The notes under the pieces were generated by a model that saw only the letters and a program-made list of their open reading frames with translations, had not been told where the DNA came from and searched no databases. From the NCBI RefSeq assembly GCF_910577125.1, contig NZ_CAJTMN010000020.1, forward strand, positions 1 to 29,335: DNA of 29,335 nt, in the 5' to 3' direction. Numbering within the stretch: position 1 is the first letter of the stretch; each line of letters begins with the position of its first letter. The position numbers and the translations under genes are program-made. The stretch comes from an uncultured Rikenella sp. (GTDB lineage Bacteria > Bacteroidota > Bacteroidia > Bacteroidales > Rikenellaceae). Below, one piece after another: positions 6,247 to 15,541 of this stretch.

Positions 6247-9200
6247 ATGAATCTGAGAAAATTTATCGAACGACCGGTGTTGTCGGCCGTGATCTCGATT
6301 ACGATCGTCGTGGTGGGGATTATCGGGCTCTTCACGCTGCCGGTCGAACAGTATCCGGATATTGCGCCGCCGACGATTCAGGTGAGCGCCACGTATTTCG
6401 GGGCGAGTGCCGAAACGCTGCAGAAGAGTGTGGTGGCGCCGCTGGAGGAGGCGATCAACGGGGTGGAGGATATGACTTACATGACGTCGACGGCGTCGAA
6501 TGCGGGGTCGGTCTCCATTACGGTCTATTTCAAACAGGGGGTCGATCCGGACATGGCGGCGGTCAATGTCCAGAACCGGGTGGCCCGGGCTACGGGACAG
6601 CTGCCGGCGGAGGTGACGCAGGTGGGGGTGACCACTTCGAAGCGGCAGACCAGTATCCTGCAGATGTTCGCGCTCTATAGCCCGGATAATTCGTATGACG
6701 AGACTTTCCTGGCCAATTACCTGAACATTAACCTGAAACCGGAAATCCTGCGGATTACCGGTGTGGGGGATCTGATGGTGCTCGGGGCGGATTACAGCAT
6801 GCGGATATGGATGAAGCCGGATGTGATGGCGCAGTATAAGCTCATCCCGTCGGATGTGGCGCAGGTGCTGGCGGAACAGAATATCGAGGCGGCGACGGGG
6901 TCGTTCGGCGAGAATTCGGACGAGACGTACCAGTATACGATGAAGTATCGGGGACGGCTGATTACGCCGGAGGAGTTCGGCGAGATCGTGATCCGGTCGA
7001 CCGATGACGGGGAGGTGCTCAGACTCAAGGATATTGCGGATATCGAGCTGGGGCAGGAGAGTTATGCGTTCCACGGGCAGCTGAACGGACATCCGGGGAT
7101 CGCCTGTATGGTCTTCCAGACGGCGGGATCGAATGCTACGGAGGTCAATCAGAAGATCGATGCTTTCCTGGCAGAGGCGGTCAAGAGTTTTCCGAAGGGG
7201 GTGGCGATGACGCAGCTGATGAGCTCGAATGACTACCTCTTCGCGTCGATGCATGAGGTGATCAAGACGCTGATCGAGGCGATCATTCTCGTGACGCTGG
7301 TGGTGTATGTCTTCCTGCAGGACCTGAGGTCGACGTTTATTCCGCTGGTGGGGATCATCGTCTCGCTGATCGGGACCTTCGCGTTCATGGCGCTGGCGGG
7401 ATTCTCGATCAACCTCATCACGCTGTTCGCATTGGTGCTGGTGATCGGGACGGTGGTGGACGATGCCATTATCGTGGTCGAGGCGGTGCAGGCGAGGTTC
7501 GATGTGGGCTACAGGTCGCCGTATATGGCGAGTATCGATGCCATGAAGGGGATCAGCGGGGCGGTCATCACCTCGTCGCTGGTCTTCATGGCGGTGTTCA
7601 TTCCGGTGTCGTTCATGGGGGGGACGTCGGGGACGTTCTATACGCAGTTCGGGCTGACGATGGCGGTGGCGGTCGGGATCTCGGCGGTCAACGCGCTGAC
7701 GCTGAGTCCGGCGCTGTGTGCGCTGTTGCTCAAACCCTATCTGAATGAGGACGGGACGCAGAAAAACAATTTCGCGGCGAAGTTCCGCAAGGCGTTCAAT
7801 GCGGCGTTCGGGACGATCAGCGAGAAGTACAAGAAGATCGTGCTGGTCTTCGTGAAGCACAAGTGGCTGACGTGGGGGCTGCTGGTCTGCTCGGTGGTGG
7901 CGCTTGTCTTCCTGATGAGGACGACGAAAACCAGTCTCGTGCCCCAGGAGGACCAGGGGACGATTATGGTCAATGTCAGTCTGGCGCCCGGGAGCTCGCT
8001 CCAGACGACGGACAAGGTGATGAGGGAGATCGAGGCGAGAATCAGTGCGATTCCGCAGGTGAGAAACCTGCAGGTGGTGTCGGGCTACGGGCTGATCTCG
8101 GGGCAGGGGAGTGCGTTCGGGATGGCGATCGTCAAGCTCAAGCCGTGGGATGAACGGCCGGACGATGCGGATGCGGTGGATGCGGTGATCGGACAGATCT
8201 ATGCCCGGACGGCGGATATCAGGGATGCGCAGATCTTCGCCATGTCGCCGGGGATGATCCCGGGATACGGGATGGGGAACTCGCTCGATATTCAGATGCA
8301 GGATAAGGCGGGGGGAGATATCAATACCTTCTACGGAACGGTGCAGCAGTTCCTCGGGGCGCTCAACCAGCGGCCGGAGATCGCGATGGCTTATTCGACG
8401 TTCGATGTGCGCTATCCGCAGTGGATGGTGGATGTCGATGCGGCGAAGTGCAAGCGTGCGGGGATTACGCCCAATGCGGTGCTCAGCACGCTGTCGGGGT
8501 ACTACGGGGGACAGTATGTATCGAACTTCAACCGCTTCTCGCGGGTGTACAGGGTGATGATGCAGGCCGATCCGGAGCACCGGCTCGATGAGGAGTCGCT
8601 CAACAATACGTTCGTGAGGATGGCGAACGGCGAAATGGCGCCGCTCGGCCAGTTCGTGACCCTGACGCGGGTGTACGGGGCGGAGACCTTGAGCCGGTTC
8701 AATATGTACAACTCGATTGCGGTGAGTGCCATGCCGGCCGAGGGATACAGTACGGGGGATGCCATCCGGGCGGTCGAGGAGACGGCGGCGGCGGCGCTGC
8801 CGATCGGTTACGGGTATGACTTCGGCGGGATCACGCGCGAGGAGAGCCAGCAGAGCGGACAGACCGGGATTATCTTCGCGATCTGTTTCCTGATGGTGTA
8901 CCTGATCCTGTGCGCGCTGTACGAAAGTTTCGTCGTGCCGTTCGCGGTCTTGCTCTCGGTGCCGTGCGGGCTGATGGGGACCTTCCTCTTCGCCAAGATC
9001 ATGGGGCTGGAGAACAACATCTACCTCCAGACGGGGCTGATCATGCTGATCGGGCTGATCGCCAAGACGGCGATCCTGCTCACGGAGTATGCCACGGAAC
9101 GCAGGCAGGCGGGGATGAGTCTGATCGCTTCGGCGGTCAGTGCGGCGAAGGCCCGTCTGCGGCCGATTCTGATGACGGCATTGACCATGATCTTCGGTAT

Positions 9201-9456
9201 GCTGCCGCTGATGGCGGCTACGGGGGTCGGCGCCAACGGAAACCGCTCGTTGGGTAGCGGGGTCGTCGGGGGGATGGTGATCGGGACGCTCGCCATGCTC
9301 TTCGTGGTGCCGTCGCTGTTCATCGCTTTCCAGTGGCTCCAGGAGAAGATCAAACCGCTGCAGACGGAACCCACCGAGGACTGGCAGATCCAGGAGGAGA
9401 TGGAGCAGACGGAGAAGGAGTTGCTGGAGGCCGGGATCGACACGTCGAAAAAGTAG
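6247..9456 (+). CDS. RND-family efflux pump permease (HAE1/AcrB type)
   Basis: Inner-membrane proton-driven exporter of hydrophobic or amphiphilic compounds. At 1069 residues it has standard length. The N-terminus (FIERPVLSAVISITIVVVGI, then LPVEQYPDIAPPTIQVSA) is typical of AcrB/MexB. The TM4 proton-relay pair is present as VVDDAIIVVEAV (Asp405, Asp406), and the TM10 Lys in GLIAKTAILLTEYA is conserved. Two large periplasmic loops follow TM1 and TM7. The last residues (about 1035-1069) form a Glu/Gln-rich cytosolic tail. The gene sits between adaptor and channel genes (51 and 41 bp gaps) and is intact. Substrate range cannot be deduced; multidrug or bile-salt export is the usual role in gut Bacteroidetes (inference). 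Confidence 0.95.
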   Translation: MNLRKFIERPVLSAVISITIVVVGIIGLFTLPVEQYPDIAPPTIQVSATYFGASAETLQKSVVAPLEEAINGVEDMTYMTSTASNAGSVSITVYFKQGVDPDMAAVNVQNRVARATGQLPAEVTQVGVTTSKRQTSILQMFALYSPDNSYDETFLANYLNINLKPEILRITGVGDLMVLGADYSMRIWMKPDVMAQYKLIPSDVAQVLAEQNIEAATGSFGENSDETYQYTMKYRGRLITPEEFGEIVIRSTDDGEVLRLKDIADIELGQESYAFHGQLNGHPGIACMVFQTAGSNATEVNQKIDAFLAEAVKSFPKGVAMTQLMSSNDYLFASMHEVIKTLIEAIILVTLVVYVFLQDLRSTFIPLVGIIVSLIGTFAFMALAGFSINLITLFALVLVIGTVVDDAIIVVEAVQARFDVGYRSPYMASIDAMKGISGAVITSSLVFMAVFIPVSFMGGTSGTFYTQFGLTMAVAVGISAVNALTLSPALCALLLKPYLNEDGTQKNNFAAKFRKAFNAAFGTISEKYKKIVLVFVKHKWLTWGLLVCSVVALVFLMRTTKTSLVPQEDQGTIMVNVSLAPGSSLQTTDKVMREIEARISAIPQVRNLQVVSGYGLISGQGSAFGMAIVKLKPWDERPDDADAVDAVIGQIYARTADIRDAQIFAMSPGMIPGYGMGNSLDIQMQDKAGGDINTFYGTVQQFLGALNQRPEIAMAYSTFDVRYPQWMVDVDAAKCKRAGITPNAVLSTLSGYYGGQYVSNFNRFSRVYRVMMQADPEHRLDEESLNNTFVRMANGEMAPLGQFVTLTRVYGAETLSRFNMYNSIAVSAMPAEGYSTGDAIRAVEETAAAALPIGYGYDFGGITREESQQSGQTGIIFAICFLMVYLILCALYESFVVPFAVLLSVPCGLMGTFLFAKIMGLENNIYLQTGLIMLIGLIAKTAILLTEYATERRQAGMSLIASAVSAAKARLRPILMTALTMIFGMLPLMAATGVGANGNRSLGSGVVGGMVIGTLAMLFVVPSLFIAFQWLQEKIKPLQTEPTEDWQIQEEMEQTEKELLEAGIDTSKK

Positions 9457-9497
9457 ACTGCGGAGTGCGTTCAAAACCAAGCAAGTAAATTTCAAGT

Positions 9498-10862
9498 ATG
9501 AAGAGAATCATCGCGATGCTGGCGGCGGCTCTGACCCTGAGCGGCTGCGGCATCTATAACAAATACAAACCGGCCGACTCGGTGCCGGAGGGATTGTACG
9601 GGGCGGAGCTCTCGGGGGGGACGGATACGACCAGTTTCGGGAACCTGTCGTGGAGGGAGGTCTTTACGGATCCCTACCTGAGAGACCTGATCGACTCGGC
9701 GCTGGTGAGAAACACGGATATGAGGACGGCGAGCCTGAGGGTCGAAGAGGCGGAGGCGTCGCTCAGGGCGGCGAGGTTGTCGTACCTGCCGTCGCTGGCT
9801 TTCACGCCGGAGGCGGCCGTCAGCAGCTTCGATATGAAGCGGGCGTCGCAAACCTATTCGATTCCGGTGGCGGCGAGCTGGGAGGTCGATATATTCGGCA
9901 AGCTCACCAATGCCAAACGAAAGGCCAAGGCGGGATTCGAACAGAGTCAGGAGTATGAGCAGGCGGTCAAGACGGGACTGGTGGCGGGAGTGGCCAATGC
10001 CTATTACTCGCTGTTGATGCTCGATGCGCAGCACCGCATTGCGGTCGAAACGGAGGCGATCTGGAAACAGAGCGTCGAAACGACCCGCGCGATGAAAAAG
10101 GCCGGGATGGTGACCGAGGCGGCGCTGGCCCAGACGGAGGCGAATTATTACAGTATCTGTACGCAGGTGCTCGATCTGGCCGAAAAGATCAACCAGGCGG
10201 AGAATTCGATCAACCTTCTGCTGGCGCGCACGCCGCAGGGGATTGCGCGGGGACGGATCGCGGAACAGCGGATGCCGGAGATGCTCTCGGTCGGGGTGCC
10301 GATCCAGATGCTGGCCAACCGGCCGGATGTGAGGGCGGCGGAGCTGTCGCTGGCGCAGGCGTTCTATACGACCAATGCGGCGCGGGCGGCGTTCTATCCG
10401 AGTATCACGCTCAGCGGGAGCGCGGGGTGGACGAACAGTGCGGGGAGCATGATCGTCAATCCGGCCAAGTTCGTCGCTTCGGCGGTGGCGCAGCTGGTGC
10501 AGCCGATCTTCGCACGGGGGGCCAATCGGGCCAACCTGAAGGTGGCGAAGGCGGAGCAGGAGGTGGCGCAGCTGACGTTCGAACAGACGCTCCTGCAGGC
10601 GGGGGTAGAGGTGAACGAGGCGGTGGAGCAGTACCAGACGGCGAAGGCGAAGGCGGATTACTATGAAAAACAGGTGGCGTCGCTGGAGACGGCGACCAAA
10701 AGTACGCAGCTGCTGATGCAGCACGGGAATACGACCTACCTGGAGGTGTTGACGGCGCAGCAGACGCTGCTGTCGGCGCAGCTGGGACGGGTGGCCAACC
10801 GTTTCGCGGAAATTCAGAGTGTCATCTCGCTCTACAGGGCGCTCGGCGGGGGGCGGATGTAG
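9498..10862 (+). CDS. RND efflux outer-membrane factor (TolC/OprM-type lipoprotein)
   Basis: Outer-membrane channel of the tripartite pump. It has 454 residues with a signal peptide and lipobox LSGC (Cys17, MLAAALTLSGCGIYNKY). Two repeated OEP domains follow, each rich in long Ala/Glu/Gln helices (RTASLRVEEAEASLRAARL near 75-95, and LKVAKAEQEVAQLTFEQTL near 355-373). The segment LLARTPQGIARGR...VGVPIQMLANRPDVRAAE is diagnostic of the NodT/OprM branch. It ends in the family-typical segment ISLYRALGGG. Third gene of the operon, with a terminator 47 bp after the stop. Intact, high confidence. Confidence 0.94.
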   Translation: MKRIIAMLAAALTLSGCGIYNKYKPADSVPEGLYGAELSGGTDTTSFGNLSWREVFTDPYLRDLIDSALVRNTDMRTASLRVEEAEASLRAARLSYLPSLAFTPEAAVSSFDMKRASQTYSIPVAASWEVDIFGKLTNAKRKAKAGFEQSQEYEQAVKTGLVAGVANAYYSLLMLDAQHRIAVETEAIWKQSVETTRAMKKAGMVTEAALAQTEANYYSICTQVLDLAEKINQAENSINLLLARTPQGIARGRIAEQRMPEMLSVGVPIQMLANRPDVRAAELSLAQAFYTTNAARAAFYPSITLSGSAGWTNSAGSMIVNPAKFVASAVAQLVQPIFARGANRANLKVAKAEQEVAQLTFEQTLLQAGVEVNEAVEQYQTAKAKADYYEKQVASLETATKSTQLLMQHGNTTYLEVLTAQQTLLSAQLGRVANRFAEIQSVISLYRALGGGRM

Positions 10863-10908
10863 GTATCGGGTTTTGCACGGCGGGGGAGCGGCCGCTCCCT
10901 GCGCCGGG

Positions 10909-10960
10909 ACGGCGACCGGCTTGAGGGCTTGGCTTTCAGGGCGGTCGCCGTTCTGTTTTT
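10909..10960 (+). terminator. Intrinsic terminator of the efflux operon
   Basis: ACGGCGACCG (10909-10918) pairs perfectly with CGGTCGCCGT (10942-10951). The T-rich stretch TTCTGTTTTT (10951-10960) follows at once. The 23-base loop is long but the position right after the outer-membrane factor fits. Confidence 0.65.
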
Positions 10961-11005
10961 CGGGGTGAGGCGGCCAGGCACGGTGCGGGGCTTGGAAAAT
11001 ATACC

Positions 11006-11013
11006 TATATTTG
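11006..11013 (+). promoter_or_regulatory. Candidate -7 box for the Ig-like lipoprotein gene
   Basis: TATATTTG matches TAnnTTTG exactly and lies after the terminator, about 100 bases before the chosen ATG at 11114. No good -33 TTTG is present at 18-20 bases upstream, so the call rests on the -7 box and context. Confidence 0.5.
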
Positions 11014-11113
11014 TTGTTCGGACGGAGGGTGAGGCAGCGCGGGGGGCGGGAGGGCCGGTGCGGGGGTAAGGAGAGGGGGCGGAAACTTGACTGAAAATGG
11101 AAATTATACGCGG

Positions 11114-13228
11114 ATGAGAGAGTTTCGGATTCGGGATCTGTTTTTCGTGCTGTTGGGCTGCACGATCTTCGTGCGGTGTGCGTCGATTGCGCAGCCGCAG
11201 GGGGGGCCGAGGGACTCGCTGCCGCCGCTGGTGGTCGGTACCGTGCCGGAACAGCGGGTGGTGAATTTCGACGGAAAACGCATTGTGCTGAATTTCAACG
11301 AGTATGTCGCTTTGCGCGATCAGCAGAAGGAGCTGCTGGTGTCGCCGCCGTCGGTGACGGGCAAAAAACCGGTGCTGACGGTCAGGGGACGGTCGATTGT
11401 GGTCGATTTCGAGGAGAAACCGGATAGCGGGACGACTTACCGGGTCGATTTCGGAAACTCGATCGCGGACAATAACGAGGGAAACAGGTTGGGAAACTAT
11501 GCCTTTGTCTTCTCGACGGGGGCGGAGCTGGATACGCTGATGATGAGCGGGTTGGCGGTCGATGCGCAGACGAGGGACTCGGTGGTCGGGGCGATGGTCT
11601 TCTTCTTCGATGCGGAGGCGGATTCGGTGGCGGCTTACGACTCGGTGATGTTCAACGCGCGGGCGAGGGCGATCTTCCGGACGGACAGCTCGGGGCTGTT
11701 TCTGGCCGATATCCTGCGGGACAGGGATTACAGGGTCTATGCGATGCTGGACAAAAACGGGAACCAACGCTACGAACCGGGAAAGGACTATATCGCGATG
11801 CTCGATTCGGTCTACAATCCGACGAGGATGCCGGATTTCGACATGTGGATCGACCCGGCGGAGGGACGGAGGGGGCCGCGAAGGAGAATCGAACCGCCGC
11901 AGCTGCTCTTCGAGCTCTTCCTGGAGGAGCCGAAGCAGCGGACGATGATGATGGAGTCGGAACGGCCGATCAGGCAGCTGTTGCAGATGGTCTTCAACAA
12001 CAGGGAACGGCAGAGGATCGTATCGTTCGTGCCGGAGGGGATCGATTCGACGTGGCTCAGGAGGGAGGACGGAATCAAGGGGGATACGGTCTGGTACTGG
12101 ATCGAGCCGCCGACGCAACGGGAGGCGGAGGAGCTGCCGGATACGGTGAGGGTGAGGATCGAGTACATGACGCAGGACAGTCTCTGGCAGCCGCAGGTGA
12201 GGGAGGAGCGGCTGACGTTCGTCCACCGGGTCTACGACCGGAAGGCGGTGAGGAGGGGGCAGCGGTCGAATACGGCCTATGCGGATAGTGTCCGGAAGGT
12301 GCGGGAGGAGCGGCGGAAGGCGAAACGGGCGGAGCGGTTGCAGAAAAAATGGCTCAAGGTAGCGAGGGTGATCAGCCGGCGGAGAGGGGATCCGAAACGG
12401 ACGGATGCGGAGCTGCTGGCGGACAGCACGCTCTTCAAACAGGTGGATGTCGATACGACGCAGGTCGAAAAACCGGCGCGGGAGGCGGAGGAGCCGACGG
12501 CGCCGAATCCGTTCGGGTTCAGTGTGCTGGCGGACAATCCGCTGATTCCGGAAAACCATATCCGGATGGTGTTCGACTATCCGCTGAGGAGGGTGGACAG
12601 CAGCCGGATCCGCCTGACGAGGCTCACGGCGGGGGCGGCGGCGGGGCCGAGCCGGGACCGGCAGACGGTGGCGGCGGAGGTGCAGAAGGTGGAGGTGCCG
12701 GAGCCGTTTACGGTCGAGTTCGATACGGTGTCGAGACGCAGGGTGACGATCCGGGCGGACTGGAGGCCGGATGAGGAGTATGCGCTGCTGATTCCGGACA
12801 GTGTCTTTCTCGATATCGCTTACCAGGCGAACGATACGCTGCAATCGACGTTCCGGGTGGCGGATACGAGCCGGTTCGCGACGGCGATCGTCCGGCTGTC
12901 GGGCCGTGCGGAGGGGGATAGTGCGTCGGGGAGGGAGTATATTCTGGAGTGGCAGACGAGGGACGGAAAGACGGTCAGGAGGGTGACGCATGCGGTGAGG
13001 GGAGGGGTCTACAAGCTGCAGTATCTGCCGCCGAACCGCTACCGGCTCCGGGTGACGGAGGATCGGAACGGAAACGGGGAGTGGGATACGGGCAGTCTGG
13101 TCGAACGCAGGCAGCCGGAGAGGATCCGGATCTGGGAGCATCCGGTCTCGGGAAGGGACATCCTGACGAAGGAAAACTGGGATGTGGGGGTCGAGGTCGA
13201 TGTGGATGAGTTGTTCGGCGGGTTTTGA
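11114..13228 (+). CDS. Ig-like (SbsA/Big_5-type) domain lipoprotein
   Basis: A surface or periplasmic lipoprotein of a family common in Bacteroidetes, of unknown exact function. From ATG 11114 it has 704 residues. A basic N-terminus and hydrophobic stretch lead to a Cys in FVRCASIAQPQGGPRDSLPP, where C-A-S-I followed by a P.GGP.D motif is the family hallmark (likely acylated Cys22). An Ig-like Big_5 domain follows at about 30-135 (PEQRVVNFDGKRIVLNFNEYV; GTTYRVDFGNSI.D..EGN). A carboxypeptidase-regulatory-like segment (LADILRDRDYRVYAMLDKNGN, about 200-220) is echoed near the C-terminus (LPPNRYRLRVTEDRNGNGEWD). The middle (about 390-440) is strongly basic. The start at 11087 is less likely because it precedes the signal peptide. 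The next gene overlaps its stop codon, implying translational coupling. Confidence 0.8.
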   Translation: MREFRIRDLFFVLLGCTIFVRCASIAQPQGGPRDSLPPLVVGTVPEQRVVNFDGKRIVLNFNEYVALRDQQKELLVSPPSVTGKKPVLTVRGRSIVVDFEEKPDSGTTYRVDFGNSIADNNEGNRLGNYAFVFSTGAELDTLMMSGLAVDAQTRDSVVGAMVFFFDAEADSVAAYDSVMFNARARAIFRTDSSGLFLADILRDRDYRVYAMLDKNGNQRYEPGKDYIAMLDSVYNPTRMPDFDMWIDPAEGRRGPRRRIEPPQLLFELFLEEPKQRTMMMESERPIRQLLQMVFNNRERQRIVSFVPEGIDSTWLRREDGIKGDTVWYWIEPPTQREAEELPDTVRVRIEYMTQDSLWQPQVREERLTFVHRVYDRKAVRRGQRSNTAYADSVRKVREERRKAKRAERLQKKWLKVARVISRRRGDPKRTDAELLADSTLFKQVDVDTTQVEKPAREAEEPTAPNPFGFSVLADNPLIPENHIRMVFDYPLRRVDSSRIRLTRLTAGAAAGPSRDRQTVAAEVQKVEVPEPFTVEFDTVSRRRVTIRADWRPDEEYALLIPDSVFLDIAYQANDTLQSTFRVADTSRFATAIVRLSGRAEGDSASGREYILEWQTRDGKTVRRVTHAVRGGVYKLQYLPPNRYRLRVTEDRNGNGEWDTGSLVERRQPERIRIWEHPVSGRDILTKENWDVGVEVDVDELFGGF

Positions 13229-13992
13229 TGGTACAGGAAATGAAACACGGAAGGTTTACATATCTGTTGACGGGGATGGCGCTCTGGCTGGCGGGGGGCT
13301 CGGGGGAGGTGCGGGCTCAGCAGAGGGGGGTGCCGTCGGAAACGCTCAGTGCGGCGTGGGCGCCGGTCAAGGTGGAGCACTACATCGGGGTGAGGGGGGG
13401 ATATGCGATGGGGTCGATCCGGTTCGAACCGACGAGGCAGACCAAAATGAAGATGGGCTTGATGGTGGGGGGGATAACCTATAAATTCGATGTCCCGGCG
13501 CAGAAGTATGTGGGGTGTATCGAGGCGGATGTCAACTGGTCGCAAAAGGGGTACAGGGTGCATCGGTATTTCGACTCGGAGGAGGTCTCGGAGCGGGTCT
13601 GGAATGTGATCGAGGTGCCGATCCTCTGGCAGCCGTACCTGCCGCTGAGTAAGGGGGGATCGAGGTTCTACCTCAGCGCGGGGCCGTATGTGAGCTATGC
13701 GATCGATTCGCGTTTCAAGGAGTTCAACGAGGTGACGGGGGAGGTGATCGAACGGGGAAAATACGAGTATGATCCGACGAGGGACAACCGCTGGGAGTAC
13801 GGGGTGACGTTCGGGGCGGGGTTTCTGGTGGCGATCCGGCGCTTCTCGATCTCGGCGGAGTTCCGCTATAACATCGGTCTGTCGGACGTCTACAAGGGGG
13901 TGACGAAGTATGAGGGGAATCCGTTCCGGTCGCCGGCGGATCAGATGGCGATTACGCTGGGGCTGAATTACAAAATCAGAATGCACAGGTAG
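13228..13992 (+). CDS. PorT-type outer-membrane beta-barrel protein
   Basis: 254 residues from an ATG that overlaps the preceding TGA by one base (TGATG), a coupling arrangement. A signal peptide (TYLLTGMALWLAGG...VRAQ, about residues 10-31) is followed by alternating aromatic/glycine strands: YIGVRGGYAMGSIRFEP, GLMVGGITYKF, YLSAGPYVSYAIDSRF, YGVTFGAGFLVAIRRFSISAEFRYNIGLSDV and a final barrel-type strand MAITLGLNYKI. This fits the PorT/outer-membrane beta-barrel family of Bacteroidetes (family-level call). Such proteins accompany protein secretion or envelope assembly, but the exact role here is unknown. An internal ATG at 13240 is an alternative start. Confidence 0.75.
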   Translation: MVQEMKHGRFTYLLTGMALWLAGGSGEVRAQQRGVPSETLSAAWAPVKVEHYIGVRGGYAMGSIRFEPTRQTKMKMGLMVGGITYKFDVPAQKYVGCIEADVNWSQKGYRVHRYFDSEEVSERVWNVIEVPILWQPYLPLSKGGSRFYLSAGPYVSYAIDSRFKEFNEVTGEVIERGKYEYDPTRDNRWEYGVTFGAGFLVAIRRFSISAEFRYNIGLSDVYKGVTKYEGNPFRSPADQMAITLGLNYKIRMHR

Positions 13993-14207
13993 GGGCCGGG
14001 TTGAGTTGAAGTTGTGCGCGGGCGAAGAATGGGGTGAAGATTTGGGCCGTTGTTATTCAGACAATAAATAACCGCGCCACGCATAGGCGCGCGAACAGAG
14101 AACAGGGTGCAGTGAACCAGTAAGCGATACGCAGTATCGCTCCGTCCCGCCGGGGTCACCCGGACGCCGCCCGCGCAGGGCAGTTCCGTCCGGCTCGAAG
14201 CTCGACA

Positions 14208-14283
14208 GTCGCCCGCCCCGCTTAAAGAGGAATTTCACTCGTTTTGCGGTGAGCAAAACCGAGATGAAATTCCTGCGGGCGAC
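14208..14283. repeat. GTCGCCCGC-framed palindrome (AGGAATTTCA stem type)
   Basis: Outer arms GTCGCCCGC (14208-14216) and GCGGGCGAC (14275-14283). Inner stems AGGAATTTCA (14228-14237) with TGAAATTCCT (14265-14274), and GTTTTGC (14241-14247) with GCAAAAC (14253-14259) around GGTGA. It represents a second frame type, shared with 25304-25378 and 28810-28884. Confidence 0.8.
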
Positions 14284-14302
14284 TCAAAAAGTACTAAAAA
14301 CC

Positions 14303-14376
14303 GCGCGCCGACCCTTAAGAGGGAAATCGTCAAAATGTGCTGGCACGTTTTGACAAGATTTCCCAAAGGCGCGCGG
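14303..14376. repeat. GCGCGCC-framed palindrome (GGGAAATC / GTCAAAA stem type)
   Basis: GCGCGCC (14303-14309) and GGCGCGCGG (14368-14376) frame GGGAAATC (14321-14328) with GATTTCCC (14357-14364) and GTCAAAA (14329-14335) with TTTTGAC (14348-14354). Inverted relative to the copies at 3314 and 25504, as judged by the position of the CTTAAG segment. Confidence 0.8.
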
Positions 14377-14470
14377 ACAAGAATAATATAAAAATCGAGC
14401 TGAAATCCCCGCGGGCGACGGTTGAATCGCCCGGCGCGCCACGCCCAAGGCGCACGGAAAAATGCTCAAG

Positions 14471-14662
14471 GCGGCGGAGCGACAGCGGAGCCGTAGTGAG
14501 GCGGACACGGTTCTTCGGGCGCGAAAATCGCTTGCGCGGTTTTCGCGCTGCGCTGGGCGGAGCTGTTACCCGGACTTTGGGCCGAGAGCGAGTAGCGCGA
14601 TTCTGTGAATCGCCGGGCATGCGCGCTGGGCCTTCGGCCCACCCGGGGAGCGCGCCGCCCGA
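14471..14662. repeat. Repeat module shared with 2351-2478, with 69-bp insertion
   Basis: Both copies share a GCGGAGCGAnAGCGGAGCCG segment ending GGCGGACACGG, then GGCCGAGAGCGAGTAGCGCG and GCTGGGCCTTCGGCCCACCC. In this copy 69 bases (14511-14579) separate the two halves, including a GCGCGAAAA/TTTTCGCGC hairpin (14519-14527 with 14540-14548). In the 2351 copy the halves are contiguous. A partial inverted copy lies at about 24877-24920. Confidence 0.75.
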
Positions 14663-14961
14663 ACACGACAGACGGCTTGCCAAACTTTTGCGGTTCGGAG
14701 AACCGCCGGCCTCGTCGCCCAAGCCGCGTAGCGGCTTCGGGGGGATGGGCGACAGGCCGAATAGAGCGGAGTTGTTGGCTGTGAATTAGGCTAAACCTTG
14801 GAGCGGGTCGGCGCCAGCGAGGCCGGAAACGAGCACCGTCGAGTTGCAGGCCTGCGCCTGGGGTGGCTCCGGCCCGGGCGCCCCATTAGGGGCGCAAAAT
14901 CTTTGAAGTACTTCAAGCCCAAGCCCGGGTTCGAAGTTCCCCAATCAGTCGAGGCATCCGT

Positions 14962-15144
14962 TTATTCCGAGAGGCAACGCAACTGAAGACCGTGGGCACG
15001 GTAATAGGCGTAATGGGGAAAGAGATATTGAGGATTGAAGCTTAAGTGTAAACTATAAATGTCGCTGGCTCCGGATGCCCAGCTGTGCCCGTTGCTGCCG
15101 CCGCCAGTCAGCCTGCCATTAGTTCTATCGCGGTAGCCCGGGGC
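14962..15144 (-). repeat. Cassette D: orphan DGR-type variable C-terminus
   Basis: A 60-codon minus-strand block from APGYR to LRCLSE plus TAA. The interior contains TNGRL, GHSWASG, LHLSF and FPHYAYYRAHGLQLRC, with no stop or frameshift. The upstream boundary is abrupt: a CGCCC-ACA-GGGCG hairpin (15146-15158) follows within two bases of the APG start, so there is no gene body. Unlike B, C, E and F, no clear hairpin follows its stop codon. Confidence 0.7.
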
Positions 15145-15182
15145 GCGCCCACAGGGCGTTTTATTGGCTGTGTCTACCTTAT

Positions 15183-15254
15183 GCGCGCCTTGGGCGATTC
15201 AACTGTTTCGGCTCATCGCCGAAACAATTGAATCGCCTCCTTAGGTGTCGGCGC
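15183..15254. repeat. GCGCGCC-framed palindrome (GGCGATTCAA stem type)
   Basis: GCGCGCC (15183-15189), then GGCGATTCAA (15193-15202) pairing with TTGAATCGCC (15228-15237), and TGTTTCGGC (15204-15212) pairing with GCCGAAACA (15218-15226) around TCATC. The right frame is GGCGCG. A nearly perfect 20-bp hairpin. Confidence 0.85.
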
Positions 15255-15541
15255 GGTGCCTACGGGCACTCCGACAGGGCCGCCTCTACCCTAACAGGAT
15301 AGAACTGGCCTCGGGCCGCGCGGGCCCCACTTAGTAAGGCGAAGAGAACCCTAACAAAACACCCAACGGGTGCGGGGACGGGCAATGCTTACGCATCGCT
15401 GCGGCAGCCTCAGCCCAACCCTTCACCCCGTTTTTGTCCGCGCGCCTTAGGCTCCGCAGGACTCGCTCTTTTACTGTGCGCTGCGTTCCTATGTCTCCGC
15501 GGAAACTCTCGTGCAGAAAATCGAAGGATAACGAAAATTCG

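Larger units (their letters stand above)
13993..15540. repeat. Intergenic repeat mosaic 3 (barrel gene to trp leader)
   Basis: No ordinary gene. It holds a degenerate GCGCGCC-framed element (about 14050-14090), a GCGATAC-GCA-GTATCGC hairpin (about 14122-14138), palindromes at 14208-14283, 14303-14376 and 15183-15252, the module shared with 2351-2478 (14471-14662) carrying a 69-bp insertion, lectin-type cassette D (14962-15144), a CGCCC/GGGCG hairpin (15146-15158), a GTGCC-TACG-GGCAC hairpin (15256-15269) and the CTCTACCCTAACAGGATAG box (about 15284-15302). Short open frames here follow the repeats and are not credible genes. Confidence 0.75.

Noticed and set aside
4921..9495. Open frame of 1524 codons on the minus strand opposite the efflux operon
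   Set aside because: Its translation is low-complexity (His/Arg/Leu/Pro/Asp rich) with no domain, while the plus strand encodes textbook RND components. It is a codon-bias shadow.
10832..13141. 769-codon minus-strand frame opposite the Ig-like lipoprotein gene
   Set aside because: Arg/Pro/His-rich shadow without signal, motif or promoter.
14915..14950. tRNA T-arm-like GGTTCGAA segment
   Set aside because: No acceptor stem, D-arm or anticodon arm can be placed around it. It is part of the repeat mosaic.
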